From Microbacterium sp. LKL04 (lineage in GTDB: Bacteria > Actinomycetota > Actinomycetes > Actinomycetales > Microbacteriaceae), in NCBI RefSeq assembly GCF_900102005.1, contig NZ_LT627736.1, positions 1 through 64,000 of the forward strand: a stretch of 64,000 bases of DNA, given 5' to 3'. Shown here one piece after another: positions 54,180 to 62,767 of the stretch. Below the pieces are notes generated by a model. It had not been told where the DNA came from and did no database searches. It worked only from the letters and a program-made list of their open reading frames with translations. Position numbers and translations under genes: made by a program. Each line of letters opens with the position of its first letter. The first letter of the stretch is position 1.

Positions 54180-56630
54180 ATGACGCAACGAAAGTCTCGG
54201 AGGCAGAAGCCCAACCGACGCGCGGCACGAGCTCGAACTAGCTCGCTCGACCCCCACGGTCAGTCCATTGCGGAGTCCGTCGATCGTCAGATCGCGCTGA
54301 TGATGGAACTGGCGGACCACGAGTCACCGCTGGACGAACTCGACCGTCGCATCGATGCCAAACTGACGGGGCTCTGCGACGCACTCGCCCCCCATAAGCC
54401 CGAAAGGATCGTGGAGCTCGCGCGCATCGCTTGCCTACCGTGGTCAATGGCAGGACAGGTCAAGCCTGACACTGAGGGCGGCATCGTCAAGGCAGAGCTT
54501 TTAACACTTCTGGCGCAAACGGCCAGTGTCGGGGATAGTGACGGTTCGGCTGCGAATGAAGAGCCGAACTCCCTCTATCGTGCTGCCCACGACTGGGCCG
54601 AGTCGGTGGGATTGCTGATCGAGCTAGTGCAGACGCGGACACTGATCACGCTTCGCGATCGCCCAGCAGACGATCTTGACTTTCTCGCGTTCTCCGCGCG
54701 GTCCACGTCGGTCTGGATACGGAGCACGTCCTACCCGGACATGGTGCAAGCCACCTACGACGCATTGTTTGGGCAGGAGGAAGTGCGGGATGCACTGACA
54801 GCCCATCTTGGGTTCAACGAGGGCGACGCAGTAGCCGTCCTCACGCGTCTGCACGACTTGCAGGTCGCAAGAATGAACGACCGCTTGGAGGCAGGATTCC
54901 AGTCACTCTTTGACGCATACGAGGCGTCGAAGCGAGGAGCAACCTCCCCCGACGCTGAGACTCGAAACCGGGCGCGGGCTGCGCACAATGTCGGGTGGCA
55001 GCCGACCGCAGATCTGGTCGCCATCCCGGCGTCAGAAATCGCTGACTCTCTGGGACGGGACATCGGGGTTGTCGAGGCCGTGCTCAACCGATTCGCGCTC
55101 GATCTCGGGGGATCCAATGCTCGCGAGAGGCTGGACGCGTTCATCGGCGGCGACAATCCGCTACGAACCAACCCTGTGGTGCGCACCGGACGGGGAACCT
55201 TCATGCTCGTGCACGACGCACTCGTCCTGCCCGCCGTCCGCGAGAACCTGGAGCAGGAACTGAAGGCGCTTCCCGAATGGGAGCGGTACCAGAAGTGGCG
55301 TGGCACGCTCCTTGAAAATCTCGGGAGAGCCGCCTTCGAAGGGCTGCTACCGGGAGTCACTACTTACGCTTCGTTTGACTACTTCGCACCGGCAAGCGAC
55401 ACAGAGGCCGCAGGCCCACCGACGGGATACACGAAGAAGGTCGAAGGTGACCTCCTGTTCCTGCTGGATGACGTCGCGATCATCGTCGAAGCCAAAGCCG
55501 TAGCCATCACTCCCGAGACCCGTGCCGGCGAGACACGCCGGTTGCGTCGTGATCTCACAGGCATCATCACCAAAGCCTCGGAGCAGGCCAGTCGTCTACA
55601 GGAACGCCTCGAGAACGACGACGGTGTAAGGCTGCACCAAGAGGGATGGCTGGACCTCGCCCACGTCCGCGAAATCCACACCGTGGCGCTGAGCCTCGAA
55701 GACCTCTCCGGCGTCGCGACAGCGACCAGCGACCTCGTCGCTGCCAGCGTGCTCCACGCAGAGCACATCCCTTGGGTCGTATCTATTCACGACCTCCAGC
55801 TGATCGCTCGAATCGTGGAGCGGCCAGCTGAGTTCCTTCTATACCTTCGCCGTCGACGCGACCCGGAGGTATCGCTCGCGTACACGGCCCCAGACGAACT
55901 CGACCTCTTCCTCTACTTCTACGAGGCTGGTCTGTACGTCTCACCCGACCCGAACATCATGGTCGCTGAGCTTCCGTACGTCACCGCACCACGCACCGCG
56001 GACGTTCGACGACGCACGCAGCAGCGACCGACCCTCATCACAAGCCGAACCGACCCGCTCGATGCTTGGCACTACGCCGAACTTGACCCAGACCGTCCCC
56101 CTATCGCTAAGCCCCGCCTCACCGGGTCCCCGATGACCGAGTTTGTGGACGAGCTGCAGAGCCGCAAGTCGTTCGGCTGGCTCAGCACCGGTGCAACATT
56201 GCTATCCGCGTCGACGAAGGCTCAAGCGGACATGGTTCGGATTCCAAAGAAGTTGCTGGCTGCACCCGACGCGAGGGGACGGGAACGCACGCAGACGGTG
56301 CCACTCGGCACAAGACTGAGTGACGCCTGGTTGCTGGTGTGGATGACAAACCCGGCACCCCAAGCACTCAAGCAGGTCGCGGACTTGGCCCGCGACTATG
56401 TACGGGCCAAGAAATACCAATTGAAGTTCAATCGGGGCGCCGTCTTCATTTTCGACCAGGAAACGGCGGCCCTCGTCGAGGTTATTTACGATGGCACTCT
56501 CCCAACACCCGACCCCGAAATGGATCGCTTGATAGTTGGGCTCTTTCCGCCTGACAAGATGTCGAGCCCTCCACCTCCGACTCGCCGGCCCGCGACCCGA
56601 AGCAAGGATAAGAAGCGCAAGCGGAGGTAG
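54180..56630 (+). CDS. Large orphan protein with PD-(D/E)xK nuclease signature
   Basis: 816 residues. A very basic N terminus (RKSRRQKPNRRAARAR) and C terminus (SKDKKRKRR) suggest nucleic-acid binding. In the middle: Glu387 (GRAAFEGLLPG), Asp424 in VEGDLLFLLDD, then Glu437-x-Lys439 in VAIIVEAKA, i.e. the E...D...ExK order of the PD-(D/E)xK fold, as in NERD and restriction-like nucleases. Surrounding regions are alpha-helical and unassigned. ATG 54180; a TTG 12 bases upstream is in frame. Same strand as the HEPN-like gene; the two probably form a module. Function inferred only. Confidence 0.8.
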   Translation: MTQRKSRRQKPNRRAARARTSSLDPHGQSIAESVDRQIALMMELADHESPLDELDRRIDAKLTGLCDALAPHKPERIVELARIACLPWSMAGQVKPDTEGGIVKAELLTLLAQTASVGDSDGSAANEEPNSLYRAAHDWAESVGLLIELVQTRTLITLRDRPADDLDFLAFSARSTSVWIRSTSYPDMVQATYDALFGQEEVRDALTAHLGFNEGDAVAVLTRLHDLQVARMNDRLEAGFQSLFDAYEASKRGATSPDAETRNRARAAHNVGWQPTADLVAIPASEIADSLGRDIGVVEAVLNRFALDLGGSNARERLDAFIGGDNPLRTNPVVRTGRGTFMLVHDALVLPAVRENLEQELKALPEWERYQKWRGTLLENLGRAAFEGLLPGVTTYASFDYFAPASDTEAAGPPTGYTKKVEGDLLFLLDDVAIIVEAKAVAITPETRAGETRRLRRDLTGIITKASEQASRLQERLENDDGVRLHQEGWLDLAHVREIHTVALSLEDLSGVATATSDLVAASVLHAEHIPWVVSIHDLQLIARIVERPAEFLLYLRRRRDPEVSLAYTAPDELDLFLYFYEAGLYVSPDPNIMVAELPYVTAPRTADVRRRTQQRPTLITSRTDPLDAWHYAELDPDRPPIAKPRLTGSPMTEFVDELQSRKSFGWLSTGATLLSASTKAQADMVRIPKKLLAAPDARGRERTQTVPLGTRLSDAWLLVWMTNPAPQALKQVADLARDYVRAKKYQLKFNRGAVFIFDQETAALVEVIYDGTLPTPDPEMDRLIVGLFPPDKMSSPPPPTRRPATRSKDKKRKRR

Positions 56631-56633
56631 CAG

Positions 56634-56676
56634 GCGACCGTCAGCGTCGCATCTCCGGGCAACGCCCGTATTGGGA
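56634..56676 (+). repeat. Island short repeat, copy 1 (hairpin)
   Basis: Begins three bases after the nuclease-like gene stop. GCGACCGTCAGCG, then CCGGGCAACGCCCGTATTGGGAT, with stem CGGGC/GCCCG. A second copy with the same order lies at 60676-60729, also right after a stop codon. Confidence 0.55.
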
Positions 56677-56726
56677 TCGCCCGAGGCAGGCTTGAGCAGT
56701 CGCGGCCATGACCCGACCGCTGGTAG

Positions 56727-56951
56727 CGTCGAAATGATCGTTGGCTGAAGCCCATCGCGGGAGCCCCAGCTCCGGGCGCATTTTTCTGGTTGGTCGGAGG
56801 ATTCCTCCTCCTCTACGTCGCACTCCTCGCAATTCGCTGTTTCGGAACTCGGTTCCCCAATCTGCGGAAGGTGGTCACGCGTATGAATGAAGCAATTCAT
56901 GTTTGGTCAGCCTCAACGCTGGCACTATCGGCGTCTGGAGCATGGACTTGA
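56727..56951 (+). pseudogene. Membrane-helix ORF without a normal start codon
   Basis: Open frame that reads GAFFWLVGGFLLLYVALLAI, then a positively charged RFPNLRKVVTRMNEA and a short tail to TGA. A coding-like hydrophobic helix followed by positive charge, but no ATG or GTG precedes the helix; only TTG/CTG. Either a start-lost remnant or a gene with a rare start. Its 3' end overlaps the following ORF in another frame. Confidence 0.3.
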
Positions 56952-57384
56952 GCCAACGATCGATAGCGAACACCCGGACGATCGCCTCTTGTGCACTAGC
57001 GTCGCTGAGGTGAGCAGGCACGAGACCCACGAGCCCGATTTCGAGGCGAACTGGCCGCACGGTCACGTTGGTGTCGCCGAGGAGGCCGACGGCGCAGACC
57101 CGCTTGGGCGGCTGAACGCTGCCAAGGTAGCGGCCGCACGCACCGATGCCGACGCCGATGAGTGCATGGTGGTGCGCCTCGGGGTGCACGACCACTTCCT
57201 GCATGCTCAGACGACCAAGGCTCTGTTGCACATGGTTAACGCCCACGGCGACCGGGCCGCCGCCGTCACCGTGCATGGCGTCACGCACCTCCTCGACCCA
57301 GCAGCTGTGCGGGCACTCTCCGAAGAGCTCGACGCAGTCGTCGTCGGGTTCTTCGGCGACCCGAGTATCGACCCCCGCGAGTGA
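56887..57384 (+). CDS. Orphan hypothetical protein
   Basis: 165 residues. The N-terminal third is His/Arg/Glu-rich (WHYRRLEHGLEPTIDSEHPDD). The C-terminal half looks like a folded alpha/beta domain: DECMVVRLGVHDHFLHAQTTKALLHMVNAHGDRAAAVTVHGVTHLLDPAAVRALSEELDAVVVGFFGD. A 215-codon frame on the opposite strand covers the same DNA; this strand is preferred because its residue pattern has regular amphipathic helices and the neighbours share orientation, but the choice is not certain. No ribosome site is clear. Confidence 0.5.
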   Translation: MKQFMFGQPQRWHYRRLEHGLEPTIDSEHPDDRLLCTSVAEVSRHETHEPDFEANWPHGHVGVAEEADGADPLGRLNAAKVAAARTDADADECMVVRLGVHDHFLHAQTTKALLHMVNAHGDRAAAVTVHGVTHLLDPAAVRALSEELDAVVVGFFGDPSIDPRE

Positions 57385-58022
57385 TCCCGGCCTAAGCAGG
57401 GCGCTGGCCTCTTTGCAGAGCTTTGTACCGAACACCTCAGCGGCCCATCGTCCGAAGGTTATGTTCGTGATCACGAGATGGGCAAGCCATCTTCCGAGCC
57501 GAATCTGCCAACCCACCCACACGCCTCCACGACCGAGGCACCGAAGACGACGAAGGAGACGCAGAGCGCGAACCAGCTCCTTATGGACGATCGAGGCAGT
57601 GACGACGATGCGCTCACTCGCGCATGTTAGCGACTATGTTTCAGAAGGCCGTCTGCGCTGCGGGCGGGAGCACGCGCCCTACCGATCCCCTTCGTAGTGA
57701 TCGCCTTGCCCTCGGTATCAATGCGCGGCTTGGGTGCCATCGACGGCTCCCGGCTGACGACCGCACCGCAACGCTACGAGCACAGCGGGGAGCCGCAAGC
57801 GATCGTCGCCCAGATGAGGATCCGAGTGGTTATCGCGTTAGGGCGCGGTATGGTACGCGAGGGCGACCAGCGCGGCGGACAGTAGCAATCGCCCACGACG
57901 GCCCCGCTTGCTTTTCGTTGCCCGAATAGCGATTCGGGTCGCGCTTGGCCCGCCCGGGGCGACCAAATTCCTCCCCCGCAGTTCCCCTGTCTCATGAACC
58001 GGTTCCCGCGGTCTCTGGGCGG
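57385..58022. other. 638-base region without a convincing gene
   Basis: Several short frames exist (for example 57478-57630 and 57697-57885, plus strand) but none has a ribosome site, typical codon use or a recognisable domain. Probably decayed island DNA between the plus-strand block and the minus-strand genes. Confidence 0.5.
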
Positions 58023-59168
58023 TCAGCGAGGGTGTTGCGAGGTCGGCACCCGATTGTCCTCTCCCAACTCCACGCCAGCATCGACTCGCCACTGCCCAGT
58101 AATACGAGCAATGCTCTCGAAGTCGCGCCCCTTTGCAGCCTCCCCTAATGGCTCGAACATCGTCACGACGCGCGCATCGTCGAGCGTTTCCAACCACTTG
58201 GTGTATGCATTTCGGCTCTCTTCGCCGTCTTCGGCCACCATCATGTCCGCAATGTCGCTTCGCAGCGCGATTGCCTGCATACGCACGTTTGCTCTGACTG
58301 CCGCGGACATGGGTCTAGCTGCCGTCCACGCGTCCTTCGCGCGGTTGTATCCGCGGTTCGTGTCGAGGTGCGGCCGGAGCTCGGGGAGGTCGGTTCGCCC
58401 AGCGATGAGGATGGGCAGAGCGATGCGACGAACCCACTCTTCTATCTCGCGCACTTCCCACATGAGGGTTCGTAGCTCGCCTGTGTGGGGACGGCGCACA
58501 GCCACCTGCGGCCACACTGACACGCCCTCCCGCGTACCCCGAGGCACAGAAACAATTACTGAGCCGATATCACCGATGCCGGTCTCTTGAAGATCCCGCG
58601 GGGCCGAGTCGAGCTGCACCTTCCCGACACGGACGGTCGTGAGCGCCGGCGCCTGGTGCTTAGCCGCGTTGGTGTGCGCGACGAGCCGCCGTAGTGGATG
58701 CAGGTCGGAATCTTTGCGGTTCCAGGGCTGGAGTCGAGCCAGCCGCTCACCGAGGTCAGACCCCCTCGCGAACAATCCGTGCGATTTGCGGTGTTTGTGC
58801 CGCGTCCAAGCGTCGAACGCTTCCTCTGAGCCGGTCGCCGGGACCTCGATCGCTCGAGCCTCGTCGGTCGTGATGCCGCGCGCGAGTCGGTGGTCCACCT
58901 CCGCCTTGAGCGAGTGCTCGAGGACGTTTCGCATTTGGTTGAGAGCGTCCGCGAGCAGGCGCGGTACAGACTGAGGCAATGGTGCGACACCGACGAGGAT
59001 GACGTCCTCCGTCGTGAGCGTGAGGCGGGAGCGAATGTCGAGCGGCCCAGGGGGACGGAGATAGGTTTCGAGCACCATCGACAATTGCTCGATGGTCGAG
59101 TCCACGTGAGTAGCGGTGTAGAGCGCATGGGTCTGATGGTCGGGCAACCAGAACATGGGCGCAGGCAC
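58023..59168 (-). CDS. Orphan protein with N-terminal R-N-x3-H motif and DKHR-like region
   Basis: 381 residues from GTG 59168 (ATG 59156 also possible). Near residue 75: LLADALNQMRNVLEHSLKAE, with Arg80 to His85 in HEPN-type spacing. Later, LARLQPWNRKDSDLHPLRRLVAHTNAAKHQAPAL resembles a widespread uncharacterised family in which LRSALDHL is followed by LQPY and then NIDKHR. The C-terminal third is helical. Cytosolic. Possibly a second RNase-like effector of the island, or a non-toxic relative; undetermined. Confidence 0.75.
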   Translation of the reverse strand: MPAPMFWLPDHQTHALYTATHVDSTIEQLSMVLETYLRPPGPLDIRSRLTLTTEDVILVGVAPLPQSVPRLLADALNQMRNVLEHSLKAEVDHRLARGITTDEARAIEVPATGSEEAFDAWTRHKHRKSHGLFARGSDLGERLARLQPWNRKDSDLHPLRRLVAHTNAAKHQAPALTTVRVGKVQLDSAPRDLQETGIGDIGSVIVSVPRGTREGVSVWPQVAVRRPHTGELRTLMWEVREIEEWVRRIALPILIAGRTDLPELRPHLDTNRGYNRAKDAWTAARPMSAAVRANVRMQAIALRSDIADMMVAEDGEESRNAYTKWLETLDDARVVTMFEPLGEAAKGRDFESIARITGQWRVDAGVELGEDNRVPTSQHPR

Positions 59169-59424
59169 AAGTCCAGCGTATTTGTGCCCCGCGAGCGTCT
59201 ACCCCAGCGCGCGGGGACCTCCCCGATCACGTTCTTGGCCGATCGAGCCGAAAACCCCTGCAGGCGGCGGCGTTGACCACGAACGCTCCAGAATCCAGCG
59301 CACGAGATGTAGCCCGCTCGCGAACCACCCCGATGGGCAGTGCCCGGAAATCGACCACGAACGAAGCTGCCGGGCGGCGTACCGATGGCGCCTTGATCGG
59401 CTAAGGATCGACCGCTCGGCGGAG

Positions 59425-59913
59425 TCAGGCGCTGTGCGGGCGACGGCCTTCCCGGAACGCCAGTTCTCGTTCATCACGTAGCGCGCCAGCCGTGCGTTGC
59501 GCGATGACCCACTCGGCGACTTCCATGATCACGACCGATACGGCGCCAGCGATCGTTCCGACCAAGAGCGATGACAGCCAGACACTGCCGAGGCTGTGGC
59601 TGGTCGGCGGCCACACAACGAGAACCACCGCGTACGAAGCAACGAGAGCTGCGGTCGTCGTCCAGATTCGCCAGCGGCGGACGAGTCGTTGATCCGTCGC
59701 GTTCCACGCGTTCAGGTCTTTCGCCAGTGCGGTGAGAGTGACACCGAGTTCTGTCCGTTCGATTGAATCAGGTAGCGCGGCGTGAGCTTGACCGAGCTTC
59801 CTGATGCGCGCGAGTAGTCGACCCTCCTTGCGCCAGCGTGGACCAACCCAACCGACAACAGCGATGAGCGACGCTGCCACCGCGCTCAGCACGGATCCGA
59901 GTTCGATACTCAC
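59425..59913 (-). CDS. Orphan membrane protein, three helices
   Basis: 162 residues. An N-terminal helix (SVLSAVAASLIAVVGWVG) is followed by ~65 polar, largely helical residues (RKEGRLLARIRKLGQAHAAL, DLNAWNATDQRLVRRW), and two further helices (TTAALVASYAVVLVVW and SSLLVGTIAGAVSVVIMEVAEW). The topology resembles small membrane effectors with a cytoplasmic coiled region, but I cannot assign a family. Transcribed toward the R-N-x3-H gene, with a 256-base gap. Confidence 0.65.
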   Translation of the reverse strand: MSIELGSVLSAVAASLIAVVGWVGPRWRKEGRLLARIRKLGQAHAALPDSIERTELGVTLTALAKDLNAWNATDQRLVRRWRIWTTTAALVASYAVVLVVWPPTSHSLGSVWLSSLLVGTIAGAVSVVIMEVAEWVIAQRTAGALRDERELAFREGRRPHSA

Positions 59914-60047
59914 TACCTGAAGCTATCGCGTCGTGGCGATGCTCTCGCGATTTTCGCGACGCGGTCATAGAGGCGATCCCTCAACGAGCAGCGCCCGCTG
60001 AGGGATCGGTTTCCAACAAGGTCGCGCCGCGCCGCTAGGGTTCTAGG

Positions 60048-60677
60048 GTGATTGAGTGGGCCACCGAGGCGATCAGCTCGGTCGCCGATTTCGTTAGAAA
60101 GATTGGACCAGGGAGTTGGGCGGATTGGTTCGCGGCTGTAGGGACCGTGGGCGCGCTCGCTGCAACAGCGGTCATTTACGCCTGGGATAGACGCCGTGCG
60201 CGAAGAGCACAGGCAGATGACCTCAACGCCTGGACAGAATCTGCTCTAAGCCGCGAGACGGGTTGGCGAGTCGTCCTCCATCTTGAGAACGTGAGCGATC
60301 GAACGATCCCCGATATCTACATTCGTTCGCACCCGCACGCCCGGATGCAATCGCGGGGAGTGCTCAACGACACTGACGAATTCGGGTTGCGGCCAGGCGC
60401 CCGCGCGTCGATCACTCTCCTCTATGGCGCGTCGCCACCGATGCTCCCTGGGGCCAAAGGCTCTAGCGCTCGCGTCGATGACCGGCTCTTCCTATTCTTC
60501 TCAGATTCGCGTGGCAGCCGCTGGGTCCGCGACGTACGTCGGAACCGGTACGTCGGTCGAATTCGCTCTAGGTTGCTGAAGGCGCGAATGGAACTTCGCG
60601 ACGCGCGCACGCGGGCGAGTGTGACTCGAAGGCTGCAAGGCGCCTTCAGCCCAACTCCGCCTGCGCGCGAGAGCTAG
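60048..60677 (+). CDS. Orphan membrane-anchored protein
   Basis: 209 residues: N-terminal amphipathic part, one membrane helix (WFAAVGTVGALAATAVIYAW) followed by a basic stop-transfer RRRARRAQ, so the C-terminal soluble domain is probably cytoplasmic. That domain is beta-rich (WRVVLHLENVSDRTIPDIYIRS, RPGARASITLLYG), ending in an Arg-rich helical tail. A TAGGGT hexamer at 60036-60041 puts transcription start at the GTG, so the mRNA may be leaderless. Function unknown. Confidence 0.68.
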   Translation: MIEWATEAISSVADFVRKIGPGSWADWFAAVGTVGALAATAVIYAWDRRRARRAQADDLNAWTESALSRETGWRVVLHLENVSDRTIPDIYIRSHPHARMQSRGVLNDTDEFGLRPGARASITLLYGASPPMLPGAKGSSARVDDRLFLFFSDSRGSRWVRDVRRNRYVGRIRSRLLKARMELRDARTRASVTRRLQGAFSPTPPARES

Positions 60678-60729
60678 CGATCGTCAGCGCACGGTCAGAC
60701 TCCGTCACCGGGCATCGCCCGATTAGGGA
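60676..60729 (+). repeat. Island short repeat, copy 2 (hairpin)
   Basis: GCGATCGTCAGCG overlapping the preceding stop codon, then CCGGGCATCGCCCGATTAGGGAT 18 bases later. Same order and spacing class as 56634-56676. Stem CGGGC/GCCCG could end transcripts. Confidence 0.55.
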
Positions 60730-60930
60730 TGGTGATCGGCTAACAGCCGAAGGTCGCCGTCGACAGCATCGTTAACGACCCGGCCCTTTCCGGCGTCACG
60801 TCGGAGTCTTCCGACACCCCCCGAGGTGCCACGCGATCGCCGACGACCGCCGCAACGCGTGACCGACGCTATCGGCGTTCGCTCGTCGCGGCTGTGAGGA
60901 GAGCTAGCATCGCCCCGTTACATTGATTCA

Positions 60931-61473
60931 ATGACATGGGAAGGACTAGCGCAGGCCAGTACGATTGTTACGCTTTCGGCGGGCTTGATTACCCTGCTGT
61001 CGGTCATCGCCTACGTCTGCACGCGCCCGAAGGCCGATCTGCGCCTGAATGAGCACGGTGTCGTCGGGGTACACAACACGGGCAGCAATCAGTCCATCAA
61101 GAACATCCGCCTGGGATGGCACATCCTGCGGGCGGACGGGACGGCTCACTCTGGCACCGGGGCGGACCCGTGGGGTCAGGACATCCCCCCGAGGACCGGA
61201 CGGTGGATGTTCCTCCGCAGCTCTGATGATCCCAACGATCTCGGAATCGGGACGCACGACGGCTACACCAACGAGATCGTCTCCGCGGTCGGCGAGGGCA
61301 TCATCATCGAGTTCTATTGGCAGCACCCGTTCGTTCCATGGTTGATCCAGCGCACGATCGTGCTTTCGGAGCCGACGCGCGACCTCGGTTCGCAGAAGGC
61401 GGTGAGACTCTCCCGCCGCAAAGGCAAGAAGGAATGGGCATGGCGAGTGCCCCGTCCAGGACAAGAGGCGTGA
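60931..61473 (+). CDS. Orphan membrane-anchored protein with beta-rich domain
   Basis: 180 residues: one N-terminal helix (ASTIVTLSAGLITLLSVIAYV), then a beta-rich soluble domain (ADLRLNEHGVVGVHNTGSNQSIKNIRLGWHILRADG, WMFLRSSDD, GIIIEFYWQHPFVPW) and a basic C terminus. Architecture matches the gene at 60048, though sequence similarity is not obvious. TACATT (60919-60924) lies seven bases before the ATG, and no Shine-Dalgarno is present, suggesting a leaderless transcript. Confidence 0.68.
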   Translation: MTWEGLAQASTIVTLSAGLITLLSVIAYVCTRPKADLRLNEHGVVGVHNTGSNQSIKNIRLGWHILRADGTAHSGTGADPWGQDIPPRTGRWMFLRSSDDPNDLGIGTHDGYTNEIVSAVGEGIIIEFYWQHPFVPWLIQRTIVLSEPTRDLGSQKAVRLSRRKGKKEWAWRVPRPGQEA

Positions 61474-61807
61474 CTTACCGCGCGAGCTGACGGGCGCCGC
61501 GTTCACGGCGTGGGACTGATCGAGGCCATTGCATGAGACCCTCGCGGTGTTCCTCGAAATCGTTGCGCATCAGCAGCGGTCGCGAGAGGACATGCACCAG
61601 AGCGTCGTAGATCGCAGTCGACGGCTCGCCAGCCGACCGGCCACTCCCGGCTGAGCCGAGATGCGCGCTTCGCAGCTTGACGCGCCGTTGCCCGTAAGGC
61701 GATGGGGGGCAGGCTCAAGCACGATTCGTCCCCCCGCGGGCGGTGCTCGGGTGATACGACGCGCGAGCTCTTGCGGCGGTTCTAGGAGCAGCGATACGTT
61801 CGGCGCC

Positions 61808-62179
61808 ATGCCTGAGAACTTCTACGATGCAGAGGACGAGCGGTCCGCGTCGCTGTATGAGGTATTGGACGAACACTCCGCCCACACGGAGGTCCTGGCA
61901 AGCCGCATAGGTCAGCGGGTCGCACAAGTGGACAAGTGGTCGGGCGCATCAAACTTCGTGGTGGCAATTCTCGGCCTGATTCTGGTCGCCTCAGCACTCC
62001 TCCCGGGGAGCTTGCCGTCTGTCGCCTATGTCGTCGCGCTGATAGTCATCGTGACGCTGGTCATCTCGACGGCGATCTGGCGACTGACGACGTTGTCGCG
62101 ACTCGAGCAGGAAGGCAGGCAAGCCGCGCGGGAACTGCGGACCCTGACAGCCGAGATTGCTGCTGCGCATGGGGGCTGA
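61808..62179 (+). CDS. Small two-helix membrane protein (possible 2TM effector)
   Basis: 123 residues. A polar N-terminal helix region (LYEVLDEHSAHTEVLASRIGQRV), two membrane helices (NFVVAILGLILVASALL and VAYVVALIVIVTLVISTAIW), and a C-terminal coiled segment (LSRLEQEGRQAARELRTLTAEI). This layout is like SLATT-type two-helix effectors of nucleotide-signalling systems, but no signalling enzyme is encoded beside it, so the comparison is structural only. TTGCGG (61771-61776), an 18-base spacer and TACGTT (61795-61800) precede the ATG, implying a leaderless start. Overlaps the next gene. Confidence 0.68.
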   Translation: MPENFYDAEDERSASLYEVLDEHSAHTEVLASRIGQRVAQVDKWSGASNFVVAILGLILVASALLPGSLPSVAYVVALIVIVTLVISTAIWRLTTLSRLEQEGRQAARELRTLTAEIAAAHGG

Positions 62180-62555
62180 CCCGAAGCGGAGAGCGAAGGC
62201 CGCTCGACAACGCGCGGAGTCCGCCGCCAAGCGCGCGGAAGACGCAGCCAAGCCAGAGGAGCGCGGGTTCCGGGGTTGGATCCGAACGACAACCGCGGCC
62301 GTCTTAGTCGCGACCTCGGCGGCCTTTGCCGCGCCCACGGTCGAAGTGGTTAGCGATGCGTTCACCCCTCCGCTGTTCGACTGCATCAGCATCAGTCAGG
62401 AGCTCCGTGACTCGGCTGAAGACGGCAGCAGTTACCTGCTACCGCTCGACGACCCGCGTGAAGTCGCATGCGGAATCAACGATGCAACGGTCAAGGATTT
62501 CCCGGAGCTACAGGATGATCTAGACGATATGAAGGAAGAGGCTGAAGCACAGTAG
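62169..62555 (+). CDS. Small single-span orphan protein
   Basis: 128 residues from the ATG at 62169, which overlaps the previous stop by 11 bases; a TTG at 62157 is in frame. The N terminus is very basic and helical (KRRAKAARQRAESAAKRAEDAAK). One hydrophobic segment follows (TTTAAVLVATSAAFAAPTV), then an acidic extracytoplasmic part with two cysteines (FDCISISQELRD and VACGINDATV) that could form a disulfide. Likely partner of the two-helix protein upstream. Last island gene. Confidence 0.65.
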   Translation: MGADPKRRAKAARQRAESAAKRAEDAAKPEERGFRGWIRTTTAAVLVATSAAFAAPTVEVVSDAFTPPLFDCISISQELRDSAEDGSSYLLPLDDPREVACGINDATVKDFPELQDDLDDMKEEAEAQ

Positions 62556-62767
62556 ATCGGACGGCTCACCCGAGCAGCCGCTCTGTTGAACGCGGTGGAC
62601 CTATCCTGCCCAGGACGTCCGTCAAACGCACACTGCCCGCAAAAGGATCCTCATCGCGCGCGGAGTCGGCGATGCGCTTCAGGCCGATGCTGGAGTATGC
62701 GCCATGCATTTGCGGTCGGCATCCAAGATGCAGGACCGCGCGCTTCTTGTCGGGCGGCTGTGCGCAT

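Noticed and set aside
56875..57522. 215-codon minus-strand ORF opposite 56887-57384
   Set aside because: Overlaps the plus-strand ORF almost completely; its residue pattern is less protein-like and orientation differs from the neighbours. Kept as an alternative only.
57478..57630. 50-codon hydrophilic ORF in the island gap
   Set aside because: Plausible composition but no ribosome site, no neighbour coupling and no recognisable motif.
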